The notes under the pieces are model-generated. The model was given only the letters and a program-made list of their open reading frames with translations. It did no database searches and was not told the DNA's origin. Of a stretch of 64,000 nucleotides of DNA, positions 41,717 to 50,481 are shown one piece after another; position 1 is the stretch's first letter; each line of letters opens with the position of its first letter. Source of the stretch: Bacillus sp. AFS041924. GTDB lineage: Bacteria; Bacillota; Bacilli; Bacillales; Bacillaceae_G. The DNA is taken from contig NZ_NULG01000016.1 in assembly GCF_002577195.1 (NCBI RefSeq), positions 48,064 to 112,063 on the forward strand, given 5' to 3'. The position numbers and the translations under genes were made by a program.

Positions 41717-41760
41717 TAAGATCTCAGGAAAGAAACAAGGACAATATTCATTTTACAAAT

Positions 41761-41802
41761 TAAAAGGGTAAATTCTTCTATTTAGAATTTCCCCTTTTTA
41801 AT
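41761..41802 (+). terminator. Rho-independent terminator after the dockerin remnant
   Basis: AAAAGGGTAAATTCT pairs with AGAATTTCCCCTTTT (one mismatch), then TTAATTC. Confidence 0.65.
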
Positions 41803-41905
41803 TCTTGCTCGAAAACAAGGATTAATAATAAAAGTTTACTAAAATAATTGAGTTCAACTCATGACCACTTGACATGCAACTATTTAGTTGCCTATTATAT
41901 AAATA

Positions 41906-42241
41906 ATGAGGAGGTTGAATGCAATCGATCAGGTTTTTAAAGCACTTGCCGATTCAAGTCGTAGAAAACTCCTTGACGAGCTTTTTATGAATAACGGCCA
42001 AACATTAAGTGAACTATGTCAACTTCTTGAAATGAGTAGACAAGCAGTTACAAAACATCTAGTGATACTAGAAGAGGCAAATCTTGTTGTAGTAGAATGG
42101 CACGGGAGAAATAAATTACATTATCTTAATTCTGTACCTATTAGTGAAATTTCAAAGCGATGGATTAATAAGTTCGAACACAGTCGCTTCGAGGCATTGA
42201 GTGAATTAAAATATGAACTTGAGGAGGGGCATAACAGATGA
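41906..42241 (+). CDS. ArsR-family winged-helix regulator
   Basis: A 111-residue DNA-binding repressor of the ArsR type that pairs with SRPBCC proteins. DQVFKALADSSRRKLLDEL, the recognition helix LCQLLEMSRQAVTKHLVILEEANLV and the wing VVEWHGRNKLHYLN are clear; no metal-binding Cys is seen. The start is uncertain: ATG 41906 has no ribosome site before it and contains AGGAGG (41909-41914) itself. TTG 41915 touches that site, and ATG 41919 is in the wrong frame. Its stop overlaps the next ATG by 4 bp, so the two genes are coupled. Confidence 0.88.
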   Translation: MRRLNAIDQVFKALADSSRRKLLDELFMNNGQTLSELCQLLEMSRQAVTKHLVILEEANLVVVEWHGRNKLHYLNSVPISEISKRWINKFEHSRFEALSELKYELEEGHNR

Positions 42242-42693
42242 ATAAACCACAATTTGTTTATGTTACATACATTGCAACAACACCTGAGAAACTATGGGAA
42301 GCTTTAATCAGTACTCAATTTACTGAAAAGTACTTTTTCGGAACTGCAATTGAATCAGATTGGAAAGTAGGATCTACCGTTTCCTATTTACGAAATGGAG
42401 AGGTTACTGATTATGGAAAGATATTAAAATGTGAACCAAACCGTTTACTATCATTTACATGGAATCACACAAATGATCCGACGAACCGTAAAGAACCATC
42501 AATCGTTACATTTATGTTGACAGAATTAGAGGCGACAGTCAGATTAACGCTGAAACATGAAAACCTTGAGCCTACTGATTTAGTAGATCGTGACGATACA
42601 TTTGAAGGATTAAATAACGGCTGGCCTGCAATTTTAAGTAACTTAAAAAGCTTGCTTGAAACAGGCAATACATTGCCACCTATTTCGATTTAA
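42238..42693 (+). CDS. SRPBCC (AHSA1-like) ligand-binding protein
   Basis: A 151-residue START/Bet v1-type protein of the activator-of-Hsp90 subfamily. VYVTYIATTPEKLWEALIS at the start, FTWNHTNDP and NGWPAILSNLKSLLETG at the end are typical. The fold binds hydrophobic ligands. It is translationally coupled (ATGA overlap) to the ArsR gene, a common arrangement in which the repressor controls the pair. Ligand unknown. A good terminator follows. Confidence 0.88.
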   Translation: MNKPQFVYVTYIATTPEKLWEALISTQFTEKYFFGTAIESDWKVGSTVSYLRNGEVTDYGKILKCEPNRLLSFTWNHTNDPTNRKEPSIVTFMLTELEATVRLTLKHENLEPTDLVDRDDTFEGLNNGWPAILSNLKSLLETGNTLPPISI

Positions 42694-42716
42694 TTTAATA
42701 AGTGACTCATTAGCGC

Positions 42717-42757
42717 AAAGAACCACAATGAAGATATGAAGTGGTTCTTTGTTTTTA
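42717..42757 (+). terminator. Rho-independent terminator after the ArsR/SRPBCC pair
   Basis: AAAGAACCAC / GTGGTTCTTT, 10 perfect pairs, then GTTTTTATTT. Confidence 0.9.
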
Positions 42758-42846
42758 TTTAATGAGTTCTTTTACTGACATTAATATTAAGAATTGTGGG
42801 CAAATACTAAAGTTTTAGCAGTATACATATACAAGGTTTATCGAGA

Positions 42847-42951
42847 TATCAACGGGTTTTTATCATATATCAACCAAATGCAGTATTTTATCAACGAGTC
42901 TAAGCGATATATCAACGAAGTTTACAACTTTATCAATATTGTTCAAAAAGT
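42847..42951. repeat. 21-bp tandem repeat array, class A (5 units)
   Basis: Units start at 42847, 42868, 42889, 42910 and 42931 (TATCAACGG, TATCAACCA, TATCAACGA, TATCAACGA, TATCAATAT), all 21 bp apart, closing with GTTCAAAAAGTGTTCG. It is the most diverged of the class A arrays. Confidence 0.8.
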
Positions 42952-43035
42952 GTTCGTTTTAATGGGAGTATCACTTACCCAATTTTTTGGGAGTGGCTTC
43001 ACTATTTTTATGAAATCGTTGGTCATTTAATACGA

Positions 43036-43161
43036 TATCGACCAGCTTTAGTAGTATATCAACGAGATTCAGTCGTTTATCAACGAAAATTAGTGATATA
43101 TCAACGAGTTCCATCTGTTTATCAACGAAGTTCACAGCTTTATCAATAAAGTACACAAAGT
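43036..43161. repeat. 21-bp tandem repeat array, class A (6 units)
   Basis: Units start at 43036 (TATCGACCA), 43057, 43078, 43099, 43120 (TATCAACGA) and 43141 (TATCAATAA), exactly 21 bp apart, closing with GTACACAAAGTGTTCG. Longest array in the window. The minus-strand reading is FIDKAVN FVDKQME LVD... without ribosome site. Confidence 0.85.
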
Positions 43162-43214
43162 GTTCGTATTTTTCATTAAGAGAGGTACTAAAACTCAATG
43201 CACTGCTGCCAATA

Positions 43215-43319
43215 TTACGCACAAAAACCCACGCTTTATGAACAAAAATCACAACTTAACGCATAAAACTCATCACTTTATGAACCAAATTCACAACATA
43301 AAGCACAAAGTTCACAAAA
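43215..43319. repeat. 21-bp tandem repeat array, class B (5 units)
   Basis: Five units of 21 bp alternate TTACGCACAAA and TTATGAACAAA types (43215, 43236, 43257, 43278, 43299) and end in AAGTTCACAAAATGTTCC. On the plus strand this can be read as heptads with His-Lys, on the minus strand as V-H-K heptads with one stop. It directly follows a class A array, as at 16 kb. Confidence 0.8.
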
Positions 43320-43408
43320 TGTTCCTATTTTCTAGTAATCACTCCCCTGAATAGATGAAAGACTACCTGAATATAAATTTAATATTAAACTAATATGGAG
43401 GACTAATT

Positions 43409-43882
43409 ATGGCTTTCGTTGCAATTTATACAGTTGGTAGGCTAAAACACGCAGCTGATCATCCCGCCTCCCGTGAGTTTTTTGGTGTTGGAAATAATGT
43501 GTTTCGTCAGGCAACGAAATCAGGGCAGATGGTTGATGCATTTTCATCTGATGGAATCTCTCTCCCTAAAGAAGCGGCTAAGGGGGATGGTGATCCAATT
43601 ATTACACTAACAGTATGGAGAAACCTAGAATCTTTATATCGATTTACTTACTCTGGTCACCATAAGCAAGCGTTGAGAGATCGAAGTAAATGGATGGAGA
43701 CTTATAAGGAGAATCACATTTCATATGTTGTATGGTGGACGGAGAAGTTGAGCGATGTTTCGTGGGGTGAGGCCTTTAAAAGATATGATTATTATATTCA
43801 AAACGGATCATCAACTTTTGCTTTTGATTTTAAGAATGCATTTGATGAACAAGGTGAAGCTTTTGTAATGGAAAAAAGGTAG
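43409..43882 (+). CDS. DUF3291 domain protein
   Basis: A 157-residue soluble protein. The block TLTVWRNLESLYRFTYSGHHKQALRDRSKWM and the WWTEKLSDVSWGEAFKRYDYY stretch are the hallmark of DUF3291, a dimeric alpha-beta barrel family related to monooxygenase-like and spheroidene-type folds. No catalytic residues are established. It has a GGAGG ribosome site and no partner gene. Function unknown. Confidence 0.85.
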   Translation: MAFVAIYTVGRLKHAADHPASREFFGVGNNVFRQATKSGQMVDAFSSDGISLPKEAAKGDGDPIITLTVWRNLESLYRFTYSGHHKQALRDRSKWMETYKENHISYVVWWTEKLSDVSWGEAFKRYDYYIQNGSSTFAFDFKNAFDEQGEAFVMEKR

Positions 43883-43940
43883 ATTTTTACATTAATAGTA
43901 TTTTAATGATAAAAAAGTAGGAAATTTACAAAAAAATATT

Positions 43941-43957
43941 AATTCCTACTTGATTTA
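43941..43957 (-). promoter_or_regulatory. Candidate CymR binding site upstream of tcyP
   Basis: Read on the minus strand the site is TAAATCAAGTAGGAATT. It fits the published Bacillus CymR consensus TAATWNNANTNGGAATT at all but one position, as I recall that consensus. It is 61-77 bp before tcyP, a cystine carrier that CymR represses in B. subtilis. Confidence 0.5.
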
Positions 43958-44017
43958 TAGGAATACTTGTATTAATATTTTCGTAAATTAAACTATTAAA
44001 AGAAAAGGGGGAGAAAA

Positions 44018-45400
44018 ATGAATACATTTCTTATCTGCGTAAATGTTGTTATTTTATTAGTACTTATTTATGGTTTGTATTTTATGCAAAAGAAACATGT
44101 ATCTTTTTCAAAACGTGTATTCACGGCTTTAGGTTTAGGTCTTATTTTTGGTTATATTATTCATTTAATCTATGGAACTGAACATGAAGTTACAGTTGGA
44201 ACAATTGATTGGTTTAGCATTGTTGGTAGTGGTTATGTAAAACTATTACAAATGATTGTTATGCCACTAGTATTCGTTTCGATTGTCGGCGCATTTACAA
44301 AATTAAAACTGACTAAAAATATCGGGAAAATTAGTTTCCTAGTTATTGGAATTCTACTAGGAACAACTGCTATTTCAGCAGCAATTGGTATTGGTTCTGC
44401 GTTAGGATTTGGCCTTGATGGTGTAAAGTTAACTGAAGGAGCAGCTGAAACTGCTAGAATTACAGAATTACAGGATCGCGTTACGACTGTAGACGCTATG
44501 ACGATTCCAAATCAAATTCTTGAGTTATTCCCGAGTAATCCATTTTTAGATTTAACGGGCGCTCGTGCAACATCAACAATTGCAGTTGTAATTTTTGCAG
44601 CAATTATAGGAGTTGCTTATCTTGGAGTAAAACGTAAAGAACCTGAGCATGCAGAGTTTTTTGCAAAAATAATAGATACACTTTACACAATCACTATGAG
44701 AGTTGTATCGTTAATTCTTCGTTTAACACCTTATGGAATTTTAGCAATCATGACAAAGGTTGCAGCTACAAGTAATTATGATGCAATCGTGAAATTAGGT
44801 AAGTTTGTAATAGCATCTTATGTGGCATTAATCTTAATGTTTATTGTGCATTTATTATTATTATCATTTGCAAAACTAAGTCCTGTAAGATATGTGAAAA
44901 AATCATTACCAACTCTATCATTTGCTTTTACATCACGTACAAGTGCTGGTACATTGCCGATGACAATCAAAACTCAAACAAAAGATTTTGGTGTTTCGGA
45001 AGGGGTTGCAAACTTCGCTGGTTCCTTTGGACTTTCAATCGGGCAAAATGGATGTGCTGGTATTTATCCAGCAATGCTAGCTGTAATGGTTGCTCCATCA
45101 GCTGGAGTTGATCCTACAGATTTTTCATTCATCATCTCTCTAATTTTAATCGTAGCAATCAGTTCATTCGGTGTAGCTGGTGTCGGTGGAGGAGCAACTT
45201 TTGCAGCTCTTATCGTACTATCAGTTATGAACCTTCCAATTGCAATCGTTGGATTACTAATCTCAGTTGAACCATTAATTGACATGGGTCGTACAGCTCT
45301 AAATGTTAGTGGAGCAATGACATCTGGTATCTTAACGAGTAAGGCAACGGGAGAGTTTGAAAAAGAAGTTTACCAACAAACAGATGTTGTAGAAGCATAA
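44018..45400 (+). CDS. tcyP: Sodium- or proton-coupled L-cystine transporter TcyP
   Basis: A 460-residue membrane carrier of the dicarboxylate/amino-acid:cation symporter family. It follows the B. subtilis TcyP sequence closely along its length: YFMQKKHVSFSKRVFTALG, GSGYVKLLQMIVMPLVFVSI, NPFLDLTGARATSTIAVVIF, FAFTSRTSAGTLP (hairpin loop 1), GQNGCAGIYPAMLA and GVGGGATFAALIVLS. It imports L-cystine as a sulfur source. It has AAGGGGGAG before ATG, its own terminator, and a CymR-like site upstream that fits repression when cysteine is plentiful. Confidence 0.93.
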   Translation: MNTFLICVNVVILLVLIYGLYFMQKKHVSFSKRVFTALGLGLIFGYIIHLIYGTEHEVTVGTIDWFSIVGSGYVKLLQMIVMPLVFVSIVGAFTKLKLTKNIGKISFLVIGILLGTTAISAAIGIGSALGFGLDGVKLTEGAAETARITELQDRVTTVDAMTIPNQILELFPSNPFLDLTGARATSTIAVVIFAAIIGVAYLGVKRKEPEHAEFFAKIIDTLYTITMRVVSLILRLTPYGILAIMTKVAATSNYDAIVKLGKFVIASYVALILMFIVHLLLLSFAKLSPVRYVKKSLPTLSFAFTSRTSAGTLPMTIKTQTKDFGVSEGVANFAGSFGLSIGQNGCAGIYPAMLAVMVAPSAGVDPTDFSFIISLILIVAISSFGVAGVGGGATFAALIVLSVMNLPIAIVGLLISVEPLIDMGRTALNVSGAMTSGILTSKATGEFEKEVYQQTDVVEA

Positions 45401-45410
45401 TTTTTTTTCT

Positions 45411-45447
45411 AAAAATGGATGGCCATAATTGGTTATCCATTTTTTTC
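45411..45447 (+). terminator. Rho-independent terminator after tcyP
   Basis: AAAAATGGATGGCC pairs with GGTTATCCATTTTT (GU pairs in the centre), then TTCAT. Confidence 0.8.
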
Positions 45448-45601
45448 ATAAATGTGGATTGAGTGGGAATTTTTTTGAAAGTATCACCAAAAACTAACTA
45501 AACACCCAAGAAAAATAGGTAGAGCTTTAGAAATTTATTCCATGATTATAGGATGTTTAGGCTTTACAAACTATAAACCTTAAATTTATACTAATAGTAA
45601 T

Positions 45602-45651
45602 TTGAATTTTCTTTCAATTTATAGCGAGGAAATTTTGAATTTTATTTTCAA
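45602..45651. promoter_or_regulatory. Twin palindromic operator candidates upstream of amiE
   Basis: TTGAATTTTCTTTCAA (45602-45617) and TTGAATTTTATTTTCAA (45635-45651) share TTGAA / TTCAA arms and start 33 bp apart, about three helix turns. AT-rich TTGAAA-type palindromes are typical for RpiR/MurR regulators, which control muramyl-recycling genes in other bacteria. No murR gene is in the window. Confidence 0.4.
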
Positions 45652-45723
45652 TAATCATATCAATTTTCCAACTATAGACTTGTGAAAGTTTGAATAATTC
45701 ATCTTATTAGGAGGAGATTTAAG

Positions 45724-47112
45724 TTGGCTCGAATTACTCGCAGTATTGTATATTCAACACTATCTCTTGCTTTGGTGACTACAACTTGCTCTGTCAGCTA
45801 TGCACAATCAAAGTTAGAGATAACGTCAAGCACTACAGAGGTGAATGCAATGAAACAACAAAGTGAAAACTTTCCTGTATTGAAGAAAGCGAATCGTCCG
45901 GAAGAAGTTGGATTTTCATCTGAGAAATTAAAACTGGTAGATAAATTGATCCAGCAAGACGTAGAAAATGGTTTTCCTGGCGCAGTCCTAATGATTATCA
46001 AAGATGGGAAAATCGTAAAAAACACTGCCTATGGTTATGCGAAAAAATACGATGGGCTTTCACCACTGAAACATCCTAAAAAAATGAAGACTAATACAAT
46101 GTTTGATTTGGCGTCAAACACGAAAATGTATGCAGTCAACTTCGCTTTACAACATCTTGTTAGTTTAGGGAAAATAGACCTGAATTCAACTGTAAAATCA
46201 TACTTTCCAAATTTTAAAGATAAACCCACTGATCTAATTAAAGGGAAAGATACATTACGCTTAATCGATATTTTACATCACACTGCAGGCTTTCCTGCTG
46301 ATCCACAATATCACAATCTTTCTGTAGCGGGTCCATTATATACGCAGAATCGTAATGAAACATTTGAAAAAATCGCCGAAACGCCGTTGGAATACATACC
46401 TGGTACGAAAAACATTTATAGTGACGTAGATTATATGATTCTAGGATTCATTATCGAGAAAGTAACTGGTCAACAACTTGACGACTATGTTGAAAATACA
46501 ATTTATAAGCCTTTAGGTCTGAAACACACAATGTTCAATCCTTTGCAAAAAGGATTCAAACCGAAAGATTTCGCAGCAACTGAGTTAATGGGGAATACTC
46601 GTGACGGTGTCATCTCTTTCCCTAATATTCGTACAAATACCATACTGGGAGAAGTTCATGACGAGAAAGCTTACTATTCTATGGGGGGCGTGTCAGGTCA
46701 CGCAGGTCTTTTCTCAACGACAAGCGATTTAGCTGTTCTGTTGCAAGTAATGCTAAACGGCGGAGGATATGGCAAAGTGAAACTATTTGATCAAAAGACA
46801 GTTGACCAGTTTTCGGCACCTTCCGAATTAAATCCAACATATGGTTTAGGATGGAGAAGAAATGGATCACCTAGTATGTCGTCTACATTTGGGTTGTATG
46901 CAAGTCCAAATGCGATTGGACATACTGGTTGGGTTGGCACTCTCACAATTATTGATCCGGAAAATAATTTAGGAATCGTTTTATTGACGAATAAAAAACA
47001 TTCACCTGTAATTGACCCAGTAACAAATCCGAACAAATTTGAAGGTGATGACTTTTTGACAGGGCAATACAAATCAGTGGCAACTGCTGTGTATGAGGCA
47101 TTGATAAAATAA
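45724..47112 (+). CDS. amiE: Secreted N-acetylmuramoyl-L-alanine amidase AmiE (beta-lactamase fold)
   Basis: Secreted serine hydrolase of the class C beta-lactamase/PBP fold, 462 residues with a signal peptide (about 1-28). The family's SxxK motif is LASNTKMYAV, the Tyr motif YSDVDYMILGFI, and a late HTGWVG stands for KTG. FPGAVLMIIKDGKIVK at the start is as in B. subtilis AmiE (YbbE), which cuts the MurNAc-L-Ala bond of muropeptides in the medium. TTG start after AGGAGGAG. It lies 125 bp before namZ, its known partner in MurNAc recycling. The nagZ, murQ and murP genes usual next to them are not here. Confidence 0.88.
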   Translation: MARITRSIVYSTLSLALVTTTCSVSYAQSKLEITSSTTEVNAMKQQSENFPVLKKANRPEEVGFSSEKLKLVDKLIQQDVENGFPGAVLMIIKDGKIVKNTAYGYAKKYDGLSPLKHPKKMKTNTMFDLASNTKMYAVNFALQHLVSLGKIDLNSTVKSYFPNFKDKPTDLIKGKDTLRLIDILHHTAGFPADPQYHNLSVAGPLYTQNRNETFEKIAETPLEYIPGTKNIYSDVDYMILGFIIEKVTGQQLDDYVENTIYKPLGLKHTMFNPLQKGFKPKDFAATELMGNTRDGVISFPNIRTNTILGEVHDEKAYYSMGGVSGHAGLFSTTSDLAVLLQVMLNGGGYGKVKLFDQKTVDQFSAPSELNPTYGLGWRRNGSPSMSSTFGLYASPNAIGHTGWVGTLTIIDPENNLGIVLLTNKKHSPVIDPVTNPNKFEGDDFLTGQYKSVATAVYEALIK

Positions 47113-47237
47113 AATAATAAATTTTGCATTTATCTAACTAGTAAGTATTTCGAAATGAAGCATTAACTATATATACACTCAACGTAATCGCTTACCAATG
47201 GACAACGTATCAAATTTGTAAAGTGAAGGAGTGCTTA

Positions 47238-48488
47238 ATGATGAAAAAGTGGTTTACACTCGCGCTAACCAGCGTCCTAGTATTTTCTTGTTTAACTGTA
47301 ACTTCGGCTAAACAGCCACACAACCAGAAAGAACATGGAAAGAAGTTTGAGCTTGGTGTTGATGTATTACTACATGAACAAAAAGACTTAATCAAAGGGA
47401 AACGAGTGGGGCTTGTAACAAATCCAACAGGCGTAGATAAAGATTTACATAGTATTGTAGACTTATTTGCACATGATTCTGATTTTAAATTAACTGCATT
47501 ATACGGACCGGAACATGGAGTACGTGGTGACGCACAAGCTGGTGCTTATGTAGATTTTTACACAGATAGCGAAACGGGATTGCCTGTATATAGCCTTTAC
47601 GGAAAAACGCAAAAGCCGACGCCAGAGATGTTAAAGGATGTAGATGTGTTGGTGTTTGACATTCAAGACGTTGGTACGCGATTCTACACTTATATTTACA
47701 CAATGGCATACTTATTAGAAGCTGCTAAAGAAAACGGCAAGAAGGTTATTGTGTTAGATCGTCCTAACCCGATTGGTGGTACACAGGTAGAGGGTCCAGT
47801 ACTTGATGCATCCAAATATTCATCATTCATTGGAAAATATGCTATACCGTTACGTCACGGTATGACAGTAGGTGAACTTGCAAATTTATTCAATACAGAA
47901 TTCCGTATAGGAGCTGATCTTACAGTTGTAAAAATGAAAGGCTGGAAGCGGGATATGTATTATGACGACACACCACTTCAATTCATTATGCCATCACCAA
48001 ATATGCCAACGCTTGATACTGCAGTTGTGTATCCAGGTGCAGGATTATTTGAAAGCACTAATTTATCAGAAGGTCGCGGTACAACTCGTCCGTTCGAACT
48101 AATTGGCGCACCGTATATTGATGGTACAAAACTGGCAAATGCGTTAAATAACCAAAACTTACCAGGAGTGACTTTCCGTGCCACTTCATTTAGTCCGACA
48201 TTCTCTAAGCATATGAATCTTTTTATCAACGGTGTGCAAATTCATGTGACAGACCGAGAAAAGTTTAATTCAGTAAAAACAGGACTTGTCATGATAAAAA
48301 CTATTCACGATATGTATCCAAACGATTTCCAATTTATTAACGGTAATAACTTCGAATTACATATTGGTATCGAGTCAGTCCGCCAAGATCTATTGAATGG
48401 CATTTCAGTAGATGAAATCGAGAAAAAGTGGCAACCAGAATTGAAGAAATTTATGAAAACTCGTGAGAAGTATTTATTGTATAAATAA
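47238..48488 (+). CDS. namZ: Secreted exo-beta-N-acetylmuramidase NamZ (DUF1343)
   Basis: Glycosidase of 416 residues that removes terminal MurNAc from peptidoglycan fragments (B. subtilis YbbC/NamZ family). Signal peptide (1-25). Conserved blocks: VGLVTNPTGVDKDLHSIVDL, ALYGPEHGVRGDAQAGAYV, DVLVFDIQDVGTRFYTYIYT, VLDRPNPIGG, MPSPNMPTLDTAVVYPG and STNLSEGRGTTRPFE. AAGGAG is 6 nt before ATG 47238; GTG 47223 lies upstream of that site and is not favoured. Acts outside the cell with AmiE. A terminator follows. Confidence 0.92.
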   Translation: MMKKWFTLALTSVLVFSCLTVTSAKQPHNQKEHGKKFELGVDVLLHEQKDLIKGKRVGLVTNPTGVDKDLHSIVDLFAHDSDFKLTALYGPEHGVRGDAQAGAYVDFYTDSETGLPVYSLYGKTQKPTPEMLKDVDVLVFDIQDVGTRFYTYIYTMAYLLEAAKENGKKVIVLDRPNPIGGTQVEGPVLDASKYSSFIGKYAIPLRHGMTVGELANLFNTEFRIGADLTVVKMKGWKRDMYYDDTPLQFIMPSPNMPTLDTAVVYPGAGLFESTNLSEGRGTTRPFELIGAPYIDGTKLANALNNQNLPGVTFRATSFSPTFSKHMNLFINGVQIHVTDREKFNSVKTGLVMIKTIHDMYPNDFQFINGNNFELHIGIESVRQDLLNGISVDEIEKKWQPELKKFMKTREKYLLYK

Positions 48489-48535
48489 GAAAAAAAGTAA
48501 ACCGGAGCACTCTTAAAGGTATTTAATAAAAGAGT

Positions 48536-48572
48536 AAGATGATTTCTGTATTGAACAGGAATCATCTTTTTT
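48536..48572 (+). terminator. Rho-independent terminator after namZ
   Basis: AAGATGATTTCTGT pairs with ACAGGAATCATCTT (one GU or mismatch), then TTTTTAT. Confidence 0.8.
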
Positions 48573-48742
48573 TATGATATTTATTGTTTCATAATAAGTG
48601 AAGTATGAGTTAACTAAGTAATTTCCTTAAAAAATGAAGAAATGTTTGAAGTCCTTGTTCTTTCGTAATAAATAGAAATTGCCTTTAAATGGAAAATATG
48701 GAAAAATAAAATAAAAAGACAAAATCAAATAGGATGTTAAAA

Positions 48743-49321
48743 ATGAATAAAAATCGGCTGGAAGCTTTTAGTGATGGAGTACTTGCTATAATTATTACAA
48801 TTATGGTGCTAGAAATTAAAATACCTCATAGTCCTAACTTACAAGACTTATTAAAGATCTTTCCGACTTTTCTTAGTTACGTACTTAGTTTCATTTATGT
48901 AGGCATTTACTGGAATAATCACCATCATATGATACACGCTTTACAAAAGGTAACAGGACCAATCATGTGGGCAAATCTTCATTTGCTTTTCTGGTTATCT
49001 TTAATACCTTTTGCTTCGGGTTGGATGGGAGAAAACCATTATGAATCGTACCCTACAATGCTTTATGGAGTAGTACTTTTAATGGCTGCAATAGCTTACT
49101 TTATCTTACAGGGGATCATCATCCGAGTGGAGGGGAAAAACTCTAAGCTAAAACGGGCTATAGGTAAAGACTGGAAAGGAAAATTTTCAGTCATTTGTTA
49201 TTCTTTTGCAGTTTGCACTTCATTGAAATGGCCTTTACTCGCTCAAATCATATTTGTTTTCGTCGCAATTATGTGGTTATTACCAGATCGACGAATAGAG
49301 AAAATTTTGCAAAGCCAATAA
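48743..49321 (+). CDS. TMEM175-family (DUF1211) potassium channel-like protein
   Basis: A 192-residue integral membrane protein with about six helices. The start NRLEAFSDGVLAIIITIMVLEI carries the RxxxFSDG signature in helix 1 that defines bacterial TMEM175 channels, which are tetrameric and conduct K+. WNNHHHMIHALQKV and WANLHLLFWLSLIPF are also typical. ATG 48743 is preferred as it gives the family N-terminus; ATG 48734 is three codons earlier. Ribosome site weak. Stands alone with its own terminator. Confidence 0.88.
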   Translation: MNKNRLEAFSDGVLAIIITIMVLEIKIPHSPNLQDLLKIFPTFLSYVLSFIYVGIYWNNHHHMIHALQKVTGPIMWANLHLLFWLSLIPFASGWMGENHYESYPTMLYGVVLLMAAIAYFILQGIIIRVEGKNSKLKRAIGKDWKGKFSVICYSFAVCTSLKWPLLAQIIFVFVAIMWLLPDRRIEKILQSQ

Positions 49322-49346
49322 AACTTTTAAATAGTTTTACATTCTA

Positions 49347-49373
49347 GGAGTCACAATTGTGATTCTTTTTTTT
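49347..49373 (+). terminator. Rho-independent terminator after the TMEM175-like gene
   Basis: GGAGTCAC / GTGATTCT around AATT, then TTTTTTTT. Confidence 0.75.
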
Positions 49374-49444
49374 ATGGTTTTTTAAAGAAAATGTTTATTT
49401 TTAAATTAAAATTTAGCTAATAATAAACAAGTTTAAAAAAAGAA

Positions 49445-49747
49445 TTAAAAAGTTGAGCTGAATGGTATTAAAAATAAATGTGCTATAAATATTGACCAAG
49501 TTATTTTATTATTCTTATTAAAAATTAACCCTCTAAACATCATAATCAACAATATAGAACCTAAAATACTAATAAATATTAAATTGCCATAAAATATTAT
49601 TTCCCTTGTTGATGAAGAAATGTCGTTAGCATAAAGAAGTTCACCAATAATGAAAAAAATTGGTGTACTCATAGGAAAGATGACTACAAAGGAACATAAA
49701 TAAATTATTATGCCTAATACTATTTTATAATTCTTCTTTTCTTTCAA
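49445..49747 (-). CDS. Small membrane protein of unknown function
   Basis: A 100-residue protein, mostly hydrophobic, with three likely membrane segments (about 9-29, 50-70 and 80-95). TTG start at 49747 lies after GGGGAT. No family recognised. It is the last of four minus-strand genes for small or envelope proteins of unknown role between 49.4 and 51.9 kb, each with its own spacing, so not clearly one operon. Confidence 0.55.
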   Translation of the reverse strand: MKEKKNYKIVLGIIIYLCSFVVIFPMSTPIFFIIGELLYANDISSSTREIIFYGNLIFISILGSILLIMMFRGLIFNKNNKITWSIFIAHLFLIPFSSTF

Positions 49748-49956
49748 TTACATATCCCCTAATCTAATAAAATTTGTAGAATTAGCTATTTTAATTAAAT
49801 TTTAACAATAATCTTATTAGAATTTCTAATGTGATTTTTCCTATTCCCTCACCAATCTTATACAACTATTTTGCCATTTTGTTGAATAAAAACGAGCTCC
49901 TACCAAATCAAGATATTTAACTAAAGAATGCGTTAGTTCTTAATCGTGAACATCAT

Positions 49957-50481
49957 CTAGCCAAAGTATCCTAATACGTTTAAAGCTTTTAAATATGCTT
50001 GGAATTCATAGTTATGTATGTCATGTTTATCTGGGGATATTACATGTCCCTCAAGAATCATCATAATATAATGAAGTACCACAGATGGAACACATCCAGT
50101 AACTACTGAATAAGAATCATCCATTGGATACTGTAAATCTTTAGATTGTAAAAATATTAATACTGTTTTTAAATAATCATACTCTTTTTGTTTGTCCGCA
50201 TCACTTAGATCATCATCATTTAGGATATTATTAAATATCATGTCAGTAAGCTCTTTTTCATCGTCCATTTGTAACTTTGTAATAATATCCCCTGTAATTC
50301 TATAACCTGCACAAATATCATCAAAATAAATATGAGGGTCATTCTTCAATACCTGATAATCCATCTTATCTATATCAACAGCTTGAAATTTTTGTATTAA
50401 AATTGAGCTTATTTCGTTTAATGTATGTTTTCTAATGATTAAATTAGAACTTTGATATTTGCTATATAACTCTTCAATCAT
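49957..50481 (-). CDS. Hypothetical acidic protein
   Basis: A 174-residue soluble, acidic protein starting MIEELYSKYQSSNLIIRK, with a good AAAGGAG site. No signal peptide or membrane segment. The helical, Asp-rich make-up (ILNDDDLSDADKQKEYDYLK) is like proteins of the immunity-protein type, but I cannot place it in a family. No toxin gene is adjacent. Confidence 0.65.
   Translation of the reverse strand: MIEELYSKYQSSNLIIRKHTLNEISSILIQKFQAVDIDKMDYQVLKNDPHIYFDDICAGYRITGDIITKLQMDDEKELTDMIFNNILNDDDLSDADKQKEYDYLKTVLIFLQSKDLQYPMDDSYSVVTGCVPSVVLHYIMMILEGHVISPDKHDIHNYEFQAYLKALNVLGYFG

Noticed and set aside
42971-43252. Minus-strand frame over the class A array at 43 kb
   Set aside because: Same repeat effect; no ribosome site, and it reads into unrelated sequence at its end.
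42847-43319. CRISPR array
   Set aside because: Units are contiguous 21-bp degenerate repeats without spacers of constant size and no cas genes are near.
43160-43354. Plus-strand frame rich in His and Asn (HKNPRFMNKNHN type)
   Set aside because: Produced by class B repeats; no ribosome site before its ATG.
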